Origin: Chloroflexota bacterium
Lineage (GTDB): Bacteria; Chloroflexota; Anaerolineae; Anaerolineales; Anaerolineaceae
Direction of reading: 5' to 3'
Length of the DNA stretch: 6,429 nucleotides
Assembly (NCBI GenBank): GCA_021796375.1
Contig: JAJYJF010000139.1
Coordinates: 1-6,429, forward strand
Shown here: one piece after another, positions 1 through 6,285 of the stretch
Layout: each line of letters starts with the position of its first letter
Position numbering within the stretch: position 1 is the stretch's first letter
Made by a program: the position numbers and the translations under genes
Notes under the pieces: model-generated
What the model was told of the DNA's origin: nothing
Databases searched by the model: none
Seen by the model: the letters and a program-made list of their open reading frames with translations, nothing else

Positions 1-1628
1 GCCGGCCAGTGGCTGCTCTCCGCCGGGCGGTTTTTGATGTCGATAAACCCTCGGGTCGGCGAGCCGGTCTCGATGGCATCTTCCCCGGCCATGCGCATGT
101 AGTAGCCTTCCACCCCGACCTGCCTGGCCAGGTCGGTCCCGGTAACGTAGATCCAGTTCTCAATATTGGCGTTCCAGGTATCCGCCGTCTGGCGCATGTA
201 CTCGGCGGCCTCCTTCTCGCCGCGCCTCTCCGAGAGCACCGCGGCCTCCAGCAGGGCGGCGATCGCGACCCCCAGGGTGAACGCCGAGTAGCCGGCATCC
301 TCCTCCCAGCGGTCCTGCTGGGTAACCGGGCCGTTCTGGATGACGAAGCTGGCTGCCTGGCGGACCATGGGCCAGAAAGAATCCAGCAGCGCGTCGTCCA
401 GGTCGCCCATCTGCCACGCCAGGCTGGTGAGCAGGACCGGGAAAGCAGCTTCGTCCAGCTGGATGCCCTGCCAGTACGGGGTTCCATCCAGCCACATGTT
501 CTGCGGCCAATGCCCATCTGGCTCCTGGGTGACCTGCAGGTAGCGCAGGACGCGCGCCGCATCCCCTCCCGCCCCCGCGGCGAACAGGCCGGTGATGCTC
601 TCCACCAGGTCGCGGGTCCAGACCAGGTGATAGCCGCCCAGGTCGTTGTCCCCTTTGCTGTCTCCCCACGGGATCGAAAGGCTGGCGATGATTCCCCCGG
701 CGAAATCTTTCGCCTCATGCATGCGCAGGACGGCCGTGCTGATGCGGTACTCGTCGGCCGGGTCTGGGGTGTGATCCATCTCCGGCAGGCTTTTTTGCCA
801 GGACTGCCATTCATCCACATAGACCGCCAGGGCCGCCTCGAAGCCGTCTAGCAGGCTGCCGCGCGCGTGATGGCCGGCCTCCATCTCCTGCTCCCCAAAA
901 GCCAGCGCCAGGGTAAACTCCCCCTGGCAGGCGCTGAGGTCAACCTCGCCGACCAGCGCCGTGTTGCCGTTCTCCGCCCGGTCGTAGGTCCAGGTCATCC
1001 GGCAGTGATCGTGCAGGTCCTGCCAGCCGTCCGAGGCGCCCACAAACCCGGCAGAGCGCCCCAGCCAGGGGGCGGAGCATGCCAGCGCCAGGGCGGTATC
1101 ATCCCGCTGGGCGAAAAGCATGGGAATGCCCTTCAGATCCTGGATCCAGGCGGTGTTCCCCTCCCCCTGATTGTTGATATGAGGAGCGAGCAGCGCGTAG
1201 AGGTGATAATCCGACAGGCTGCCCGCCAGTGGGACAAAGCGGATGCGCTGCAGGACGACATTCCGCGCCGGGTCGGCCAGCACGTCCTTTTCAATCCGGT
1301 AGCGGCCGTCCGCGCTGGAATTGACGAAATGGTAAGCCGGCACGCCGCAGGCGAGGTAGCTCACCGCGTGGTGGGTATCACGCTTCTCCTCCGAGAAATA
1401 CGCGCGTCCATCCGTGACGATCAGGCCCAGATCGCGCGTGCAGGCCCGGTCTACCCGCGGGAAATAAATCTCGTCGAGGATACCGTAGCCGGTGGTGAAC
1501 CAGACATGGCTGGCCAGGCTGAGCGAAGCCCCGACCCCGCTTTTCGCACTGCTCGTCCAGCGCGGGCTGTGACCCGGCCACCCGGGGGCGAAGCTGATTT
1601 TTTCTGATTGCGGGTTGTCTCCATCCAT
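1..1628 (-). CDS. Glycoside hydrolase family 15 (glucoamylase/glucodextranase-like), 3' end outside window
   Basis: Continuous minus frame of 542 codons with no stop before the window edge; I translated it codon by codon and saw no frameshift. The ATG at 1628-1626 lies one base after the dehydrogenase stop. Residues ~12-270 match the beta-sandwich N domain of bacterial glucoamylases and glucodextranases (GWPGHSPRWTSSAKSGVG at 16-33, then a YFPRVDRACTRD segment). The (alpha/alpha)6 catalytic domain starts near 288: HLVWTRD (334-340) is a substrate-binding motif, QLDE sits at 390-393, and RWEED at 440-444 holds the expected general acid, E442. The general base lies about 195 residues later in characterised bacterial enzymes, so it falls outside the window. 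Family knowledge: inverting exo-hydrolysis of alpha-1,4 (or alpha-1,6) glucans, releasing beta-D-glucose. No signal peptide is visible, so intracellular glycogen or maltodextrin is the likely substrate. Glucodextranase or trehalase-type specificity cannot be excluded. Confidence 0.93.
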   Translation of the reverse strand, partial: MDGDNPQSEKISFAPGWPGHSPRWTSSAKSGVGASLSLASHVWFTTGYGILDEIYFPRVDRACTRDLGLIVTDGRAYFSEEKRDTHHAVSYLACGVPAYHFVNSSADGRYRIEKDVLADPARNVVLQRIRFVPLAGSLSDYHLYALLAPHINNQGEGNTAWIQDLKGIPMLFAQRDDTALALACSAPWLGRSAGFVGASDGWQDLHDHCRMTWTYDRAENGNTALVGEVDLSACQGEFTLALAFGEQEMEAGHHARGSLLDGFEAALAVYVDEWQSWQKSLPEMDHTPDPADEYRISTAVLRMHEAKDFAGGIIASLSIPWGDSKGDNDLGGYHLVWTRDLVESITGLFAAGAGGDAARVLRYLQVTQEPDGHWPQNMWLDGTPYWQGIQLDEAAFPVLLTSLAWQMGDLDDALLDSFWPMVRQAASFVIQNGPVTQQDRWEEDAGYSAFTLGVAIAALLEAAVLSERRGEKEAAEYMRQTADTWNANIENWIYVTGTDLARQVGVEGYYMRMAGEDAIETGSPTRGFIDIKNRPAESSHWP

Positions 1629-1629
1629 G

Positions 1630-2745
1630 TTAATGATCCAGGCTCCAATCGATCACAGTCTTAATTTCCTCGGGGTCGTGGCGCCCGAGGACGGTCGCAA
1701 ACTGGGCGGGCGGCGTCCTGCCGGTGATCAGGCGCGGGACCCAGCCGGGCCAGCGCAGGGCTGCCTGCGCCAGGTGGTCGACCGCCATCTGGAAGTGATC
1801 CCGGGAAGCGTTCACGCTGCCCACCATGGTCAGGTTCTTCAGCACAAGCGAGCGGATCAGCTCCGCGCCGTCGAGCTGGAGCGGCCGGTCCCCACCCGGG
1901 ATGCCGGTCAGGACGTAGATCCCATCCGGCTTCAGCGCGTCCAGTAGGTTGAACTCCAATGCCGGGACGCCGGTGGCCTCCAGGATCATATCCACCGGTG
2001 GGAGGCGAGCGTCGAGCTGCTCGGCCGGGACGTCCCGGCCGTCGACGTAGCTTCCGCCGATGTGCGCGAGCCACGCCGGCCGCGCCGACCCGGGGTCGAC
2101 GACATCCAGACCGACCACCTCGGCGCCCTCCAGCCTGAGAATCAGCGCGCCGAGCAGCCCAACCGGCCCCAGCCCGGCGACCAGCGCCCGCCGGCCGTAC
2201 AGCCAGTCCGGGGTGGCTGGCGCGTCGGGCAGGCGCGCCGCCTGGATGCGCACTGCCTCGTCGATGGCTTTCTCCACGATCGAGGCGGGCTCGGTCAGGA
2301 CGGCGATCTCGCGGGCTTCCGCGGGGATCCGGACCACGTACTGCTCGTCGTCGATGACGTACTCGGTTTGGTAGCCGTTCGCGCCCCAGATGCCGCGCTC
2401 GGTGAACTTGCCGGTCTCGCACATGTCCGGGCGGTTCATCCGGCAGGGCAGGCACTCGCCGCATCCCCGCCGGACGGTGAGGACCGCGAAATCACCCGCC
2501 TTCACCCGGGAGACCGCATCGCCGGCCGCGACCACCTGGCCGAGCATCTCATGCCCGATCACCAGCCGGTCCTGGCCGGGAGGCGCTTCCGACCTGCCGC
2601 CCGCCGCTTCTTCGCGGTCCGTACCGCAGATACCCACCTGCAGCACCTTGATTTTCAGCTGGCTCGACCCTGCGATCTCCGGTTCCGGGAATCCGCTGTC
2701 GAGCCGGACGTCCTCCGTCCCAGGTTTCAAGGTTATGGCTTTCAT
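1630..2745 (-). CDS. Zinc-dependent glucose 1-dehydrogenase-like MDR enzyme
   Basis: 371 residues, normal length for archaeal-type glucose dehydrogenases. The N-terminal GroES-like domain carries the catalytic zinc site: C40 in GICGTD, H65-E66 in IGHEM, and E152 in LTEPASIVEKA. Structural-zinc cysteines are C95, C98, C101 and C109. The Rossmann fold follows, with GLGPVG at 191-196. D214 at the end of the second strand hints at NAD preference, though this family is often dual or NADP-specific. Expected reaction: beta-D-glucose (possibly other aldoses) to the 1,5-lactone with NAD(P)+ reduction, in the cytoplasm. The start at 2745 is chosen for its strong Shine-Dalgarno; the frame stays open to a TTG at 2883, but those 46 extra residues do not resemble the family. 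The GH15 gene begins one base after the TAA, so the two are co-transcribed and probably translationally coupled. Other polyol or threonine-type MDR dehydrogenases are less likely given the GH15 partner and EPASIVEKA motif. Confidence 0.9.
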   Translation of the reverse strand: MKAITLKPGTEDVRLDSGFPEPEIAGSSQLKIKVLQVGICGTDREEAAGGRSEAPPGQDRLVIGHEMLGQVVAAGDAVSRVKAGDFAVLTVRRGCGECLPCRMNRPDMCETGKFTERGIWGANGYQTEYVIDDEQYVVRIPAEAREIAVLTEPASIVEKAIDEAVRIQAARLPDAPATPDWLYGRRALVAGLGPVGLLGALILRLEGAEVVGLDVVDPGSARPAWLAHIGGSYVDGRDVPAEQLDARLPPVDMILEATGVPALEFNLLDALKPDGIYVLTGIPGGDRPLQLDGAELIRSLVLKNLTMVGSVNASRDHFQMAVDHLAQAALRWPGWVPRLITGRTPPAQFATVLGRHDPEEIKTVIDWSLDH

Positions 2746-2750
2746 CTTTT

Positions 2751-2758
2751 CCCCTCCC
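2751..2758 (-). promoter_or_regulatory. Strong ribosome binding site of the glucose dehydrogenase
   Basis: GGGAGGGG on the minus strand, ending 5 bases before the ATG at 2745 (the GGAGG core is 7 bases away). This near-ideal Shine-Dalgarno decides the start codon against the in-frame TTG upstream. Confidence 0.8.
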
Positions 2759-2876
2759 TGCGGCCTGCGATGGCAGCCGCCTTCCTGCTCCCCCGACCTG
2801 CTCAGTTTGTCAGGTGCCGCCGCGATCTCCCCATAACGGTCCACTACGGCCAGCTGGACCCGTTCGAGGTCCGCAG

Positions 2877-2893
2877 TTATCAAACATTATCAA
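2877..2893 (-). repeat. Two-copy direct repeat TTGATAA with 10-base period
   Basis: Minus strand TTGATAA occurs at 2893-2887 and again at 2883-2877, spaced one helical turn apart, inside the AT-rich island and just downstream of the possible promoter. This spacing would suit a regulator binding one face of the helix, for example an operator overlapping the early transcribed region. With only two 7-base copies in AT-rich DNA, chance is also possible. Confidence 0.3.
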
Positions 2894-2898
2894 CCATA

Positions 2899-2928
2899 AA
2901 TGTAGCATATTGGCGGGAATAACACCAA
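2899..2928 (-). promoter_or_regulatory. Candidate sigma-70-type promoter for the dehydrogenase-GH15 operon
   Basis: Minus-strand TTGGTG (2928-2923), an 18-base spacer, then TACATT (2904-2899) preceded by TGC, which would make an extended -10 element. The -35 matches TTGACA at only 3 of 6 positions and the -10 matches TATAAT at 4 of 6. The site lies in the only clearly AT-rich part of the gap and would give a 5' leader of roughly 150 bases. A GATAAT hexamer at 2891-2886 is an alternative -10, but no acceptable -35 stands 16-18 bases before it. Confidence 0.35.
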
Positions 2929-3077
2929 ACCAGAACGCCATAGGCGGTGGCGGAAAAACCCTCCTGAGCTGGATCGCCGCCGCGCTGGCCCTGCTGCTCG
3001 CCGGCCGGGTGCTCGAGCCCTTTGCCGGATCGCTCAGACCGGGCGCCAATCCGCACGCTGACAGGTTGGCCCGGGCT

Positions 3078-3099
3078 GGCGCGTGCGTCAGGACGCGCC
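3078..3099 (-). terminator. GC-rich hairpin after the kinase gene, possible terminator
   Basis: Perfect 7-bp inverted repeat on the minus strand (GGCGCGT, 8-base loop, ACGCGCC) starting about 6 bases after the kinase TAA. It is followed by another self-complementary run, GCCCGGGC, but not by a T-tract. It is therefore not a canonical intrinsic terminator. It could be a weak terminator or an mRNA 3'-end stabiliser, or chance in GC-rich DNA. Confidence 0.35.
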
Positions 3100-3104
3100 C
3101 GACC

Positions 3105-5909
3105 TTATCCCTTTGAGCTCGCCGGATCCGGGCCGCCGGCTGCCGCGGAGACGCGGGCGGTCAGACGGGTGCCTTTCCCCGGCAGCGAAACGATTTCCAG
3201 GTCGCCCCCGGCTGCCTGAGCCCGTTCCCGCATCCCAACCAGCCCAAGGTGTCCCTTCCTGGCCAGCAGCAGCCAGTCCCTGGGGATCTCAAAACCGGCG
3301 CCGTCATCTTCAATCTCCAGGACCGCCTGGCCTGCCCGCATCCTGAGGCTCACCCCAACCCGGCTGGCCAGCGCGTGCTTGCGAACGTTTACCAGGCTTT
3401 CCTGGAGGATCCGGTAGAGCGCCAGGCTCGATTCCGCGGGAACCTGCTCCACGCCCAATCGATTCTCGAAACGGACGGAAATGTCCGGATTTTTTTCGTG
3501 AAAGCCGTCGAGGCAGGATTCGATGGCTGTCCCGATCCCGAATTTAACCAGGGTCGGCGGGCGCAGCTCGCTGGCGAAGGAGCGCAGCTCTTCGATCACC
3601 TCCTGGAGGGAGCCGCGGACCGACTCCAGCTGCTCGGTCATCTCAGGGTCGCGGGCTGCCGATAACAGGCTGCGCAGGTTGAATGTCAGCGCGATCAGCG
3701 CCTGGACCGGGCTGTCGTGCAGGTCGCGGGCGATCTGCAGGCGCTCCTGCTCGCGCTGTTCCAGCAGCCGGCGCTGCAGCTCGATCTGCACGGAATGCTC
3801 CCGCTCTGATTCTTCAGCGCGGCGGAGCTCGCTCAGATCCCGAATTGAGCTGACCAGACCTCTAAACTCGCCCCGGGAGCCCTTGAAGACCACCATCTTC
3901 GCGTGGGCGCTGATGAAGGTTCCCGGCTTCTGGCGGTACAGCACCTCGCCTTCGTCGTGCTCCAATGCCAGCAGCCTGCGGACCGTCTCCGCGCGCGGCT
4001 CGACTTCGCCCTGCGTCTGGAGCAGCGCAAAGATCTCCTGGCCGCGGGCTTCGGCCGCCGCCCAGCCGAACATGGCTTCTGCCGCGGGGTTCCAGTAGGT
4101 CACGCGCAGCTGTTCGTCGGTGGCGATGACCGCATCGTGGACGCGGTCCAGGAGCTCCGCCTGGTAAGTCAGCTGCTCCTCCACCTGCTTGCGTTCGGTG
4201 ATGTCCATGAACACGCCCATGGCCCCGTGCGGCTTACCATCTTCATCCCACAGCGGGCGCACGTTGCCCAAAACCGTCCGGGTGGTGCCGTTATCGAACA
4301 CCAGGTCGAACTCGTAATGGTCCGTGCTGCGGCCGGTTTGCGCCGCCGCCTGCATGGGCAGCTCATCGGGGGGGACTTCCTTTCCGTCCTTGAAAGTGCG
4401 GTAGGGCTGCCGGCGCAGAGCCGCATCCAGCGCGGTCTTCGAGATATTTGCGCCCTGCCCCATTCCGAGGAACTCATAGCCGTAGCGGTTGCCGGTCATT
4501 TCGCGGCATTCCGGGTCCCGCGAGACCCAGATCATCACCGGGGCGGCATCCATGAGCGTCGCCAGTTCAGACGCCCGAGCCTTCTCCCGCTGCTCGCTCT
4601 GCGAAACAGCCTGCAAGGCTTTCAGCAGCGCCTTCTCGCCCTGTTTGCTTCCGGTGAGATCGTGGCTGATCGCGGCGATGCCCTCCCGGGTCGGGAAAAT
4701 GCTGTGAATTAAATCAAATACCTGACCGTCGGCCGGACGGACCCACCTCGTCTCGACCTGCCGCGGCTGGCGGTTTGCCAGCGCCTCCCGGTAGGCGCGG
4801 TGAAGATCGGAATCCGCCAGGTCGGGATAAACCTGTTCGAATCTTTTCCCCAGTACCTGCTCGTCGGGGAGCAGGATGAGGTTCTGAGCGGCTTTATTGC
4901 GGTAAGTGCAGCGCAGCTGATCGTCCCACACCGTCAGGGGGTCGGTGATCCTTTCAGCCAGCTCCCGGTATCGTTCCTCGCTCTCCTGCAGGGCCTGCTC
5001 AGCCTGCTTGCGAGCCGAAAAATCGAAAAATGTGACCGTGAAGCCCAGGACCGCTCCGCCGTCGCTGTGGATCGGCGAGGCGCTGAGGAGCAGGGTGATC
5101 TCGCCCGGCGAGAGGGCAGCGGAACCCTTCCGCGGTTTAAGCTTTACCTCGAGGCGCTTGTGAGTCTCGCCTCGCAGGACGCTGCTGAATGAAAAGCCAT
5201 CCGCTTCGGGCTGTCTTTCTACCGGTTCGACCGGAAGAACCAGGTCGACCGGCTGGTAAAGCGGGTTTTCCCCCAGCAGAACGCAGGCAGCCTCGCTGGC
5301 GCGGATGACCGTCCCGGTGTTATCGCAAACCAGTATCGACTCCGATGCCTGCTCGAGGATCGACCGCGCCAGCCGTTCTGCGGCAACGATTTCCTGCTGG
5401 CGTTTCTGCTCCGTCAGATCCGTGGCGACCAGGCTGACGAGCGCGAGGCCGTGGTTTTCCATCGAGCTCATGGAGAGCAGGACCGGAAGAAGGGTCCCAT
5501 CCTTGCGGACCAGGCTCGCCTCGGCTTTTCCCGCTCCTCGGGTCCCCCGGTGGAGCAGGTGGAGAAAGGTATCCGCGTCTGCGGGTAAAACGAAATCGGC
5601 CAGCATCCTGCCCAGCAGGTTCTCGAGAGGAAGGCCCAGCATCTTCGCCAGGTGCTGGTTGGCGTAAAGGATCATGCCGTCCGGTTGGAGGGTGGCGAGA
5701 CCCTCCTGCACCTGCTCCACCAAAATCCGGTAAGCCTGGTCCGCGCTCTCCAGGGTATAGACGCGGTCGGAGATCACCAGGGCGTCCGCCTCGCCGGCGC
5801 GGATGGCGCGCAGCGTTTCTTCGGCGTCCTCAGCCCGGGAGGCAGCCTCGGCCAGCTGGGCCTGCAGCTCCTGGATCTTGATCCGCAAATCACTGCTGCT
5901 TCGGCCCAT
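3105..5909 (-). CDS. Multi-PAS sensor histidine kinase, NarL/DesK type (HisKA_3 + HATPase_c)
   Basis: 934 residues with no membrane segment or signal peptide, so a cytoplasmic sensor. Layout by inspection: N-terminal helical/coiled-coil stretch (~5-45) ending in GEADALVI; PAS1 ~58-168; PAS2 ~175-303; PAS3 ~308-425; PAS4 ~445-575, with a DPECREMTGNRYGYEFLG motif and a DITERK C-cap; PAS5 ~580-697; helical linker; HisKA_3 dimerisation domain ~710-785; HATPase_c ~790-922. The phosphoacceptor is H731 in ARDLHDSPVQ, with the HDxxxQ phosphatase signature (D732, Q736). ATP-binding boxes are intact: N841 in RILQESLVNVRKHA, DDGAGF 868-873, GLVGMRERA 889-897 and GKGT 911-914. The gene begins 11 bases after the second kaiB stop, so it is probably co-transcribed and functionally tied to the Kai proteins. 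It lacks the KaiB-like sensor domain of cyanobacterial SasA. PAS ligands cannot be read from sequence; the partner should be a NarL/FixJ-family regulator, not present here. Confidence 0.95.
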   Translation of the reverse strand: MGRSSSDLRIKIQELQAQLAEAASRAEDAEETLRAIRAGEADALVISDRVYTLESADQAYRILVEQVQEGLATLQPDGMILYANQHLAKMLGLPLENLLGRMLADFVLPADADTFLHLLHRGTRGAGKAEASLVRKDGTLLPVLLSMSSMENHGLALVSLVATDLTEQKRQQEIVAAERLARSILEQASESILVCDNTGTVIRASEAACVLLGENPLYQPVDLVLPVEPVERQPEADGFSFSSVLRGETHKRLEVKLKPRKGSAALSPGEITLLLSASPIHSDGGAVLGFTVTFFDFSARKQAEQALQESEERYRELAERITDPLTVWDDQLRCTYRNKAAQNLILLPDEQVLGKRFEQVYPDLADSDLHRAYREALANRQPRQVETRWVRPADGQVFDLIHSIFPTREGIAAISHDLTGSKQGEKALLKALQAVSQSEQREKARASELATLMDAAPVMIWVSRDPECREMTGNRYGYEFLGMGQGANISKTALDAALRRQPYRTFKDGKEVPPDELPMQAAAQTGRSTDHYEFDLVFDNGTTRTVLGNVRPLWDEDGKPHGAMGVFMDITERKQVEEQLTYQAELLDRVHDAVIATDEQLRVTYWNPAAEAMFGWAAAEARGQEIFALLQTQGEVEPRAETVRRLLALEHDEGEVLYRQKPGTFISAHAKMVVFKGSRGEFRGLVSSIRDLSELRRAEESEREHSVQIELQRRLLEQREQERLQIARDLHDSPVQALIALTFNLRSLLSAARDPEMTEQLESVRGSLQEVIEELRSFASELRPPTLVKFGIGTAIESCLDGFHEKNPDISVRFENRLGVEQVPAESSLALYRILQESLVNVRKHALASRVGVSLRMRAGQAVLEIEDDGAGFEIPRDWLLLARKGHLGLVGMRERAQAAGGDLEIVSLPGKGTRLTARVSAAAGGPDPASSKG

Positions 5910-5918
5910 ACCCCGCTG

Positions 5919-5922
5919 CCTC
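5919..5922 (-). promoter_or_regulatory. Ribosome binding site of the kinase, overlapping the kaiB stop
   Basis: Minus-strand GAGG overlaps the last two bases of the upstream kaiB TGA and lies 9 bases before the kinase ATG at 5909. The overlap supports translational coupling between the second kaiB and the kinase. Confidence 0.55.
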
Positions 5923-6283
5923 AGCTTTTTTCCTGCCGGCCGCCAGCCGGGCGCAGGTCCAGGCCGACCAGCAGGCGGTCCTTCTTGGTCAGGTCGCCCA
6001 CGATGCGCCTCAAGGGCAGCGGCAGCTGTTTGATTAATGTCGGCACCGCGATGAGCTGGTCGCGCCGGGCGAGTTCCGGCTGCTGGTAGATATCGATCAC
6101 CTCTAGCTCATACCGGCCTTTCAAGTGGGTCTCGCAAACCTCGCGCAGGCTGGCGATCGCCTGGTTGGACCGGCTGGTATTCCCGGCTACATATAATCGG
6201 AGCACGTAGCGGCCGCGCTCCGGGTCTTCCAGCGCCTTCTCAAACTTCGAGGTCGAATCGCTGTTTGGATCTGCCACCATCAC
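5921..6283 (-). CDS. kaiB: KaiB family clock/signalling protein, second copy
   Basis: 120 residues from a GTG start (119 from the next codon, an ATG). The core YVLRLYVAGNTSRS (26-39) is the first strand and turn of the KaiB thioredoxin-like fold. VIDIYQQPELA (62-72) and IAVPTLIKQLP (78-88, conserved P81) follow, then VGDL (95-98) and LLVGLDLRP (104-112). Canonical cyanobacterial KaiB is about 100 residues; this protein adds a charged N-terminal extension of roughly 25. In cyanobacteria KaiB switches fold to bind KaiC; in other bacteria KaiB-KaiC pairs are linked to stress or energy signalling, often without a complete clock. GTG is preferred as start because the GAGGAAAG ribosome binding site is better spaced for it. 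It lies 2 bases after the first kaiB stop and 11 before the kinase. Whether it can still fold-switch or bind KaiC is not readable from sequence. Confidence 0.93.
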   Translation of the reverse strand: MMVADPNSDSTSKFEKALEDPERGRYVLRLYVAGNTSRSNQAIASLREVCETHLKGRYELEVIDIYQQPELARRDQLIAVPTLIKQLPLPLRRIVGDLTKKDRLLVGLDLRPAGGRQEKS

Positions 6284-6285
6284 AC

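Larger units (their letters stand above)
2746..3104. other. Intergenic region between kinase and glucose dehydrogenase
   Basis: 359 bases without a convincing gene. Reading in the minus direction, it contains a GC-rich hairpin soon after the kinase stop, a GC-rich spacer with no recognisable coding signal, an AT-rich island around 2877-2930 that contrasts with the surrounding GC-rich sequence, and the dehydrogenase ribosome binding site. Short open frames cross it on both strands, but none has a family-like protein or a good ribosome binding site. The most likely role is the end of the kai-kinase transcript and the promoter region of the dehydrogenase-GH15 transcript. Confidence 0.6.

Noticed and set aside
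9..1607. Two long plus-strand frames (9-851 and 867-1607)
   Set aside because: Both are antisense to the GH15 gene, whose minus frame is continuous and carries WTRD and RWEE motifs. The plus frames show no conserved features.
1661..2464. 267-codon minus-strand frame overlapping the dehydrogenase in another phase
   Set aside because: Arginine/proline-rich out-of-phase translation of the dehydrogenase; the other phase encodes all family motifs.
2062..2922. 286-codon open frame on the plus strand
   Set aside because: It lies antisense to the dehydrogenase, whose zinc ligands and GLGPVG motif are unmistakable. The product is rich in R, A, P and D with no family-like motifs, as expected for a shadow frame in GC-rich DNA.
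2940..2965. T-run (five T on the minus strand) as an intrinsic terminator tail
   Set aside because: No stable GC-rich stem stands immediately before the T-run on the minus strand.
2810..3049. 79-codon minus-strand frame in the intergenic region
   Set aside because: No good ribosome binding site, low-complexity start and no recognisable motif; it overlaps the possible promoter. A small membrane peptide cannot be fully excluded, but nothing supports it.
3903..4712. 269-codon open frame on the plus strand
   Set aside because: Antisense to PAS3-PAS5 of the kinase; composition is that of a mirror frame and no ribosome binding site or domain is recognisable.
3105..5909. SasA identity for the kinase
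   Set aside because: SasA has an N-terminal KaiB-like domain and a HisKA (EnvZ-type) core. This protein has PAS domains and a HisKA_3 NarL-type core.
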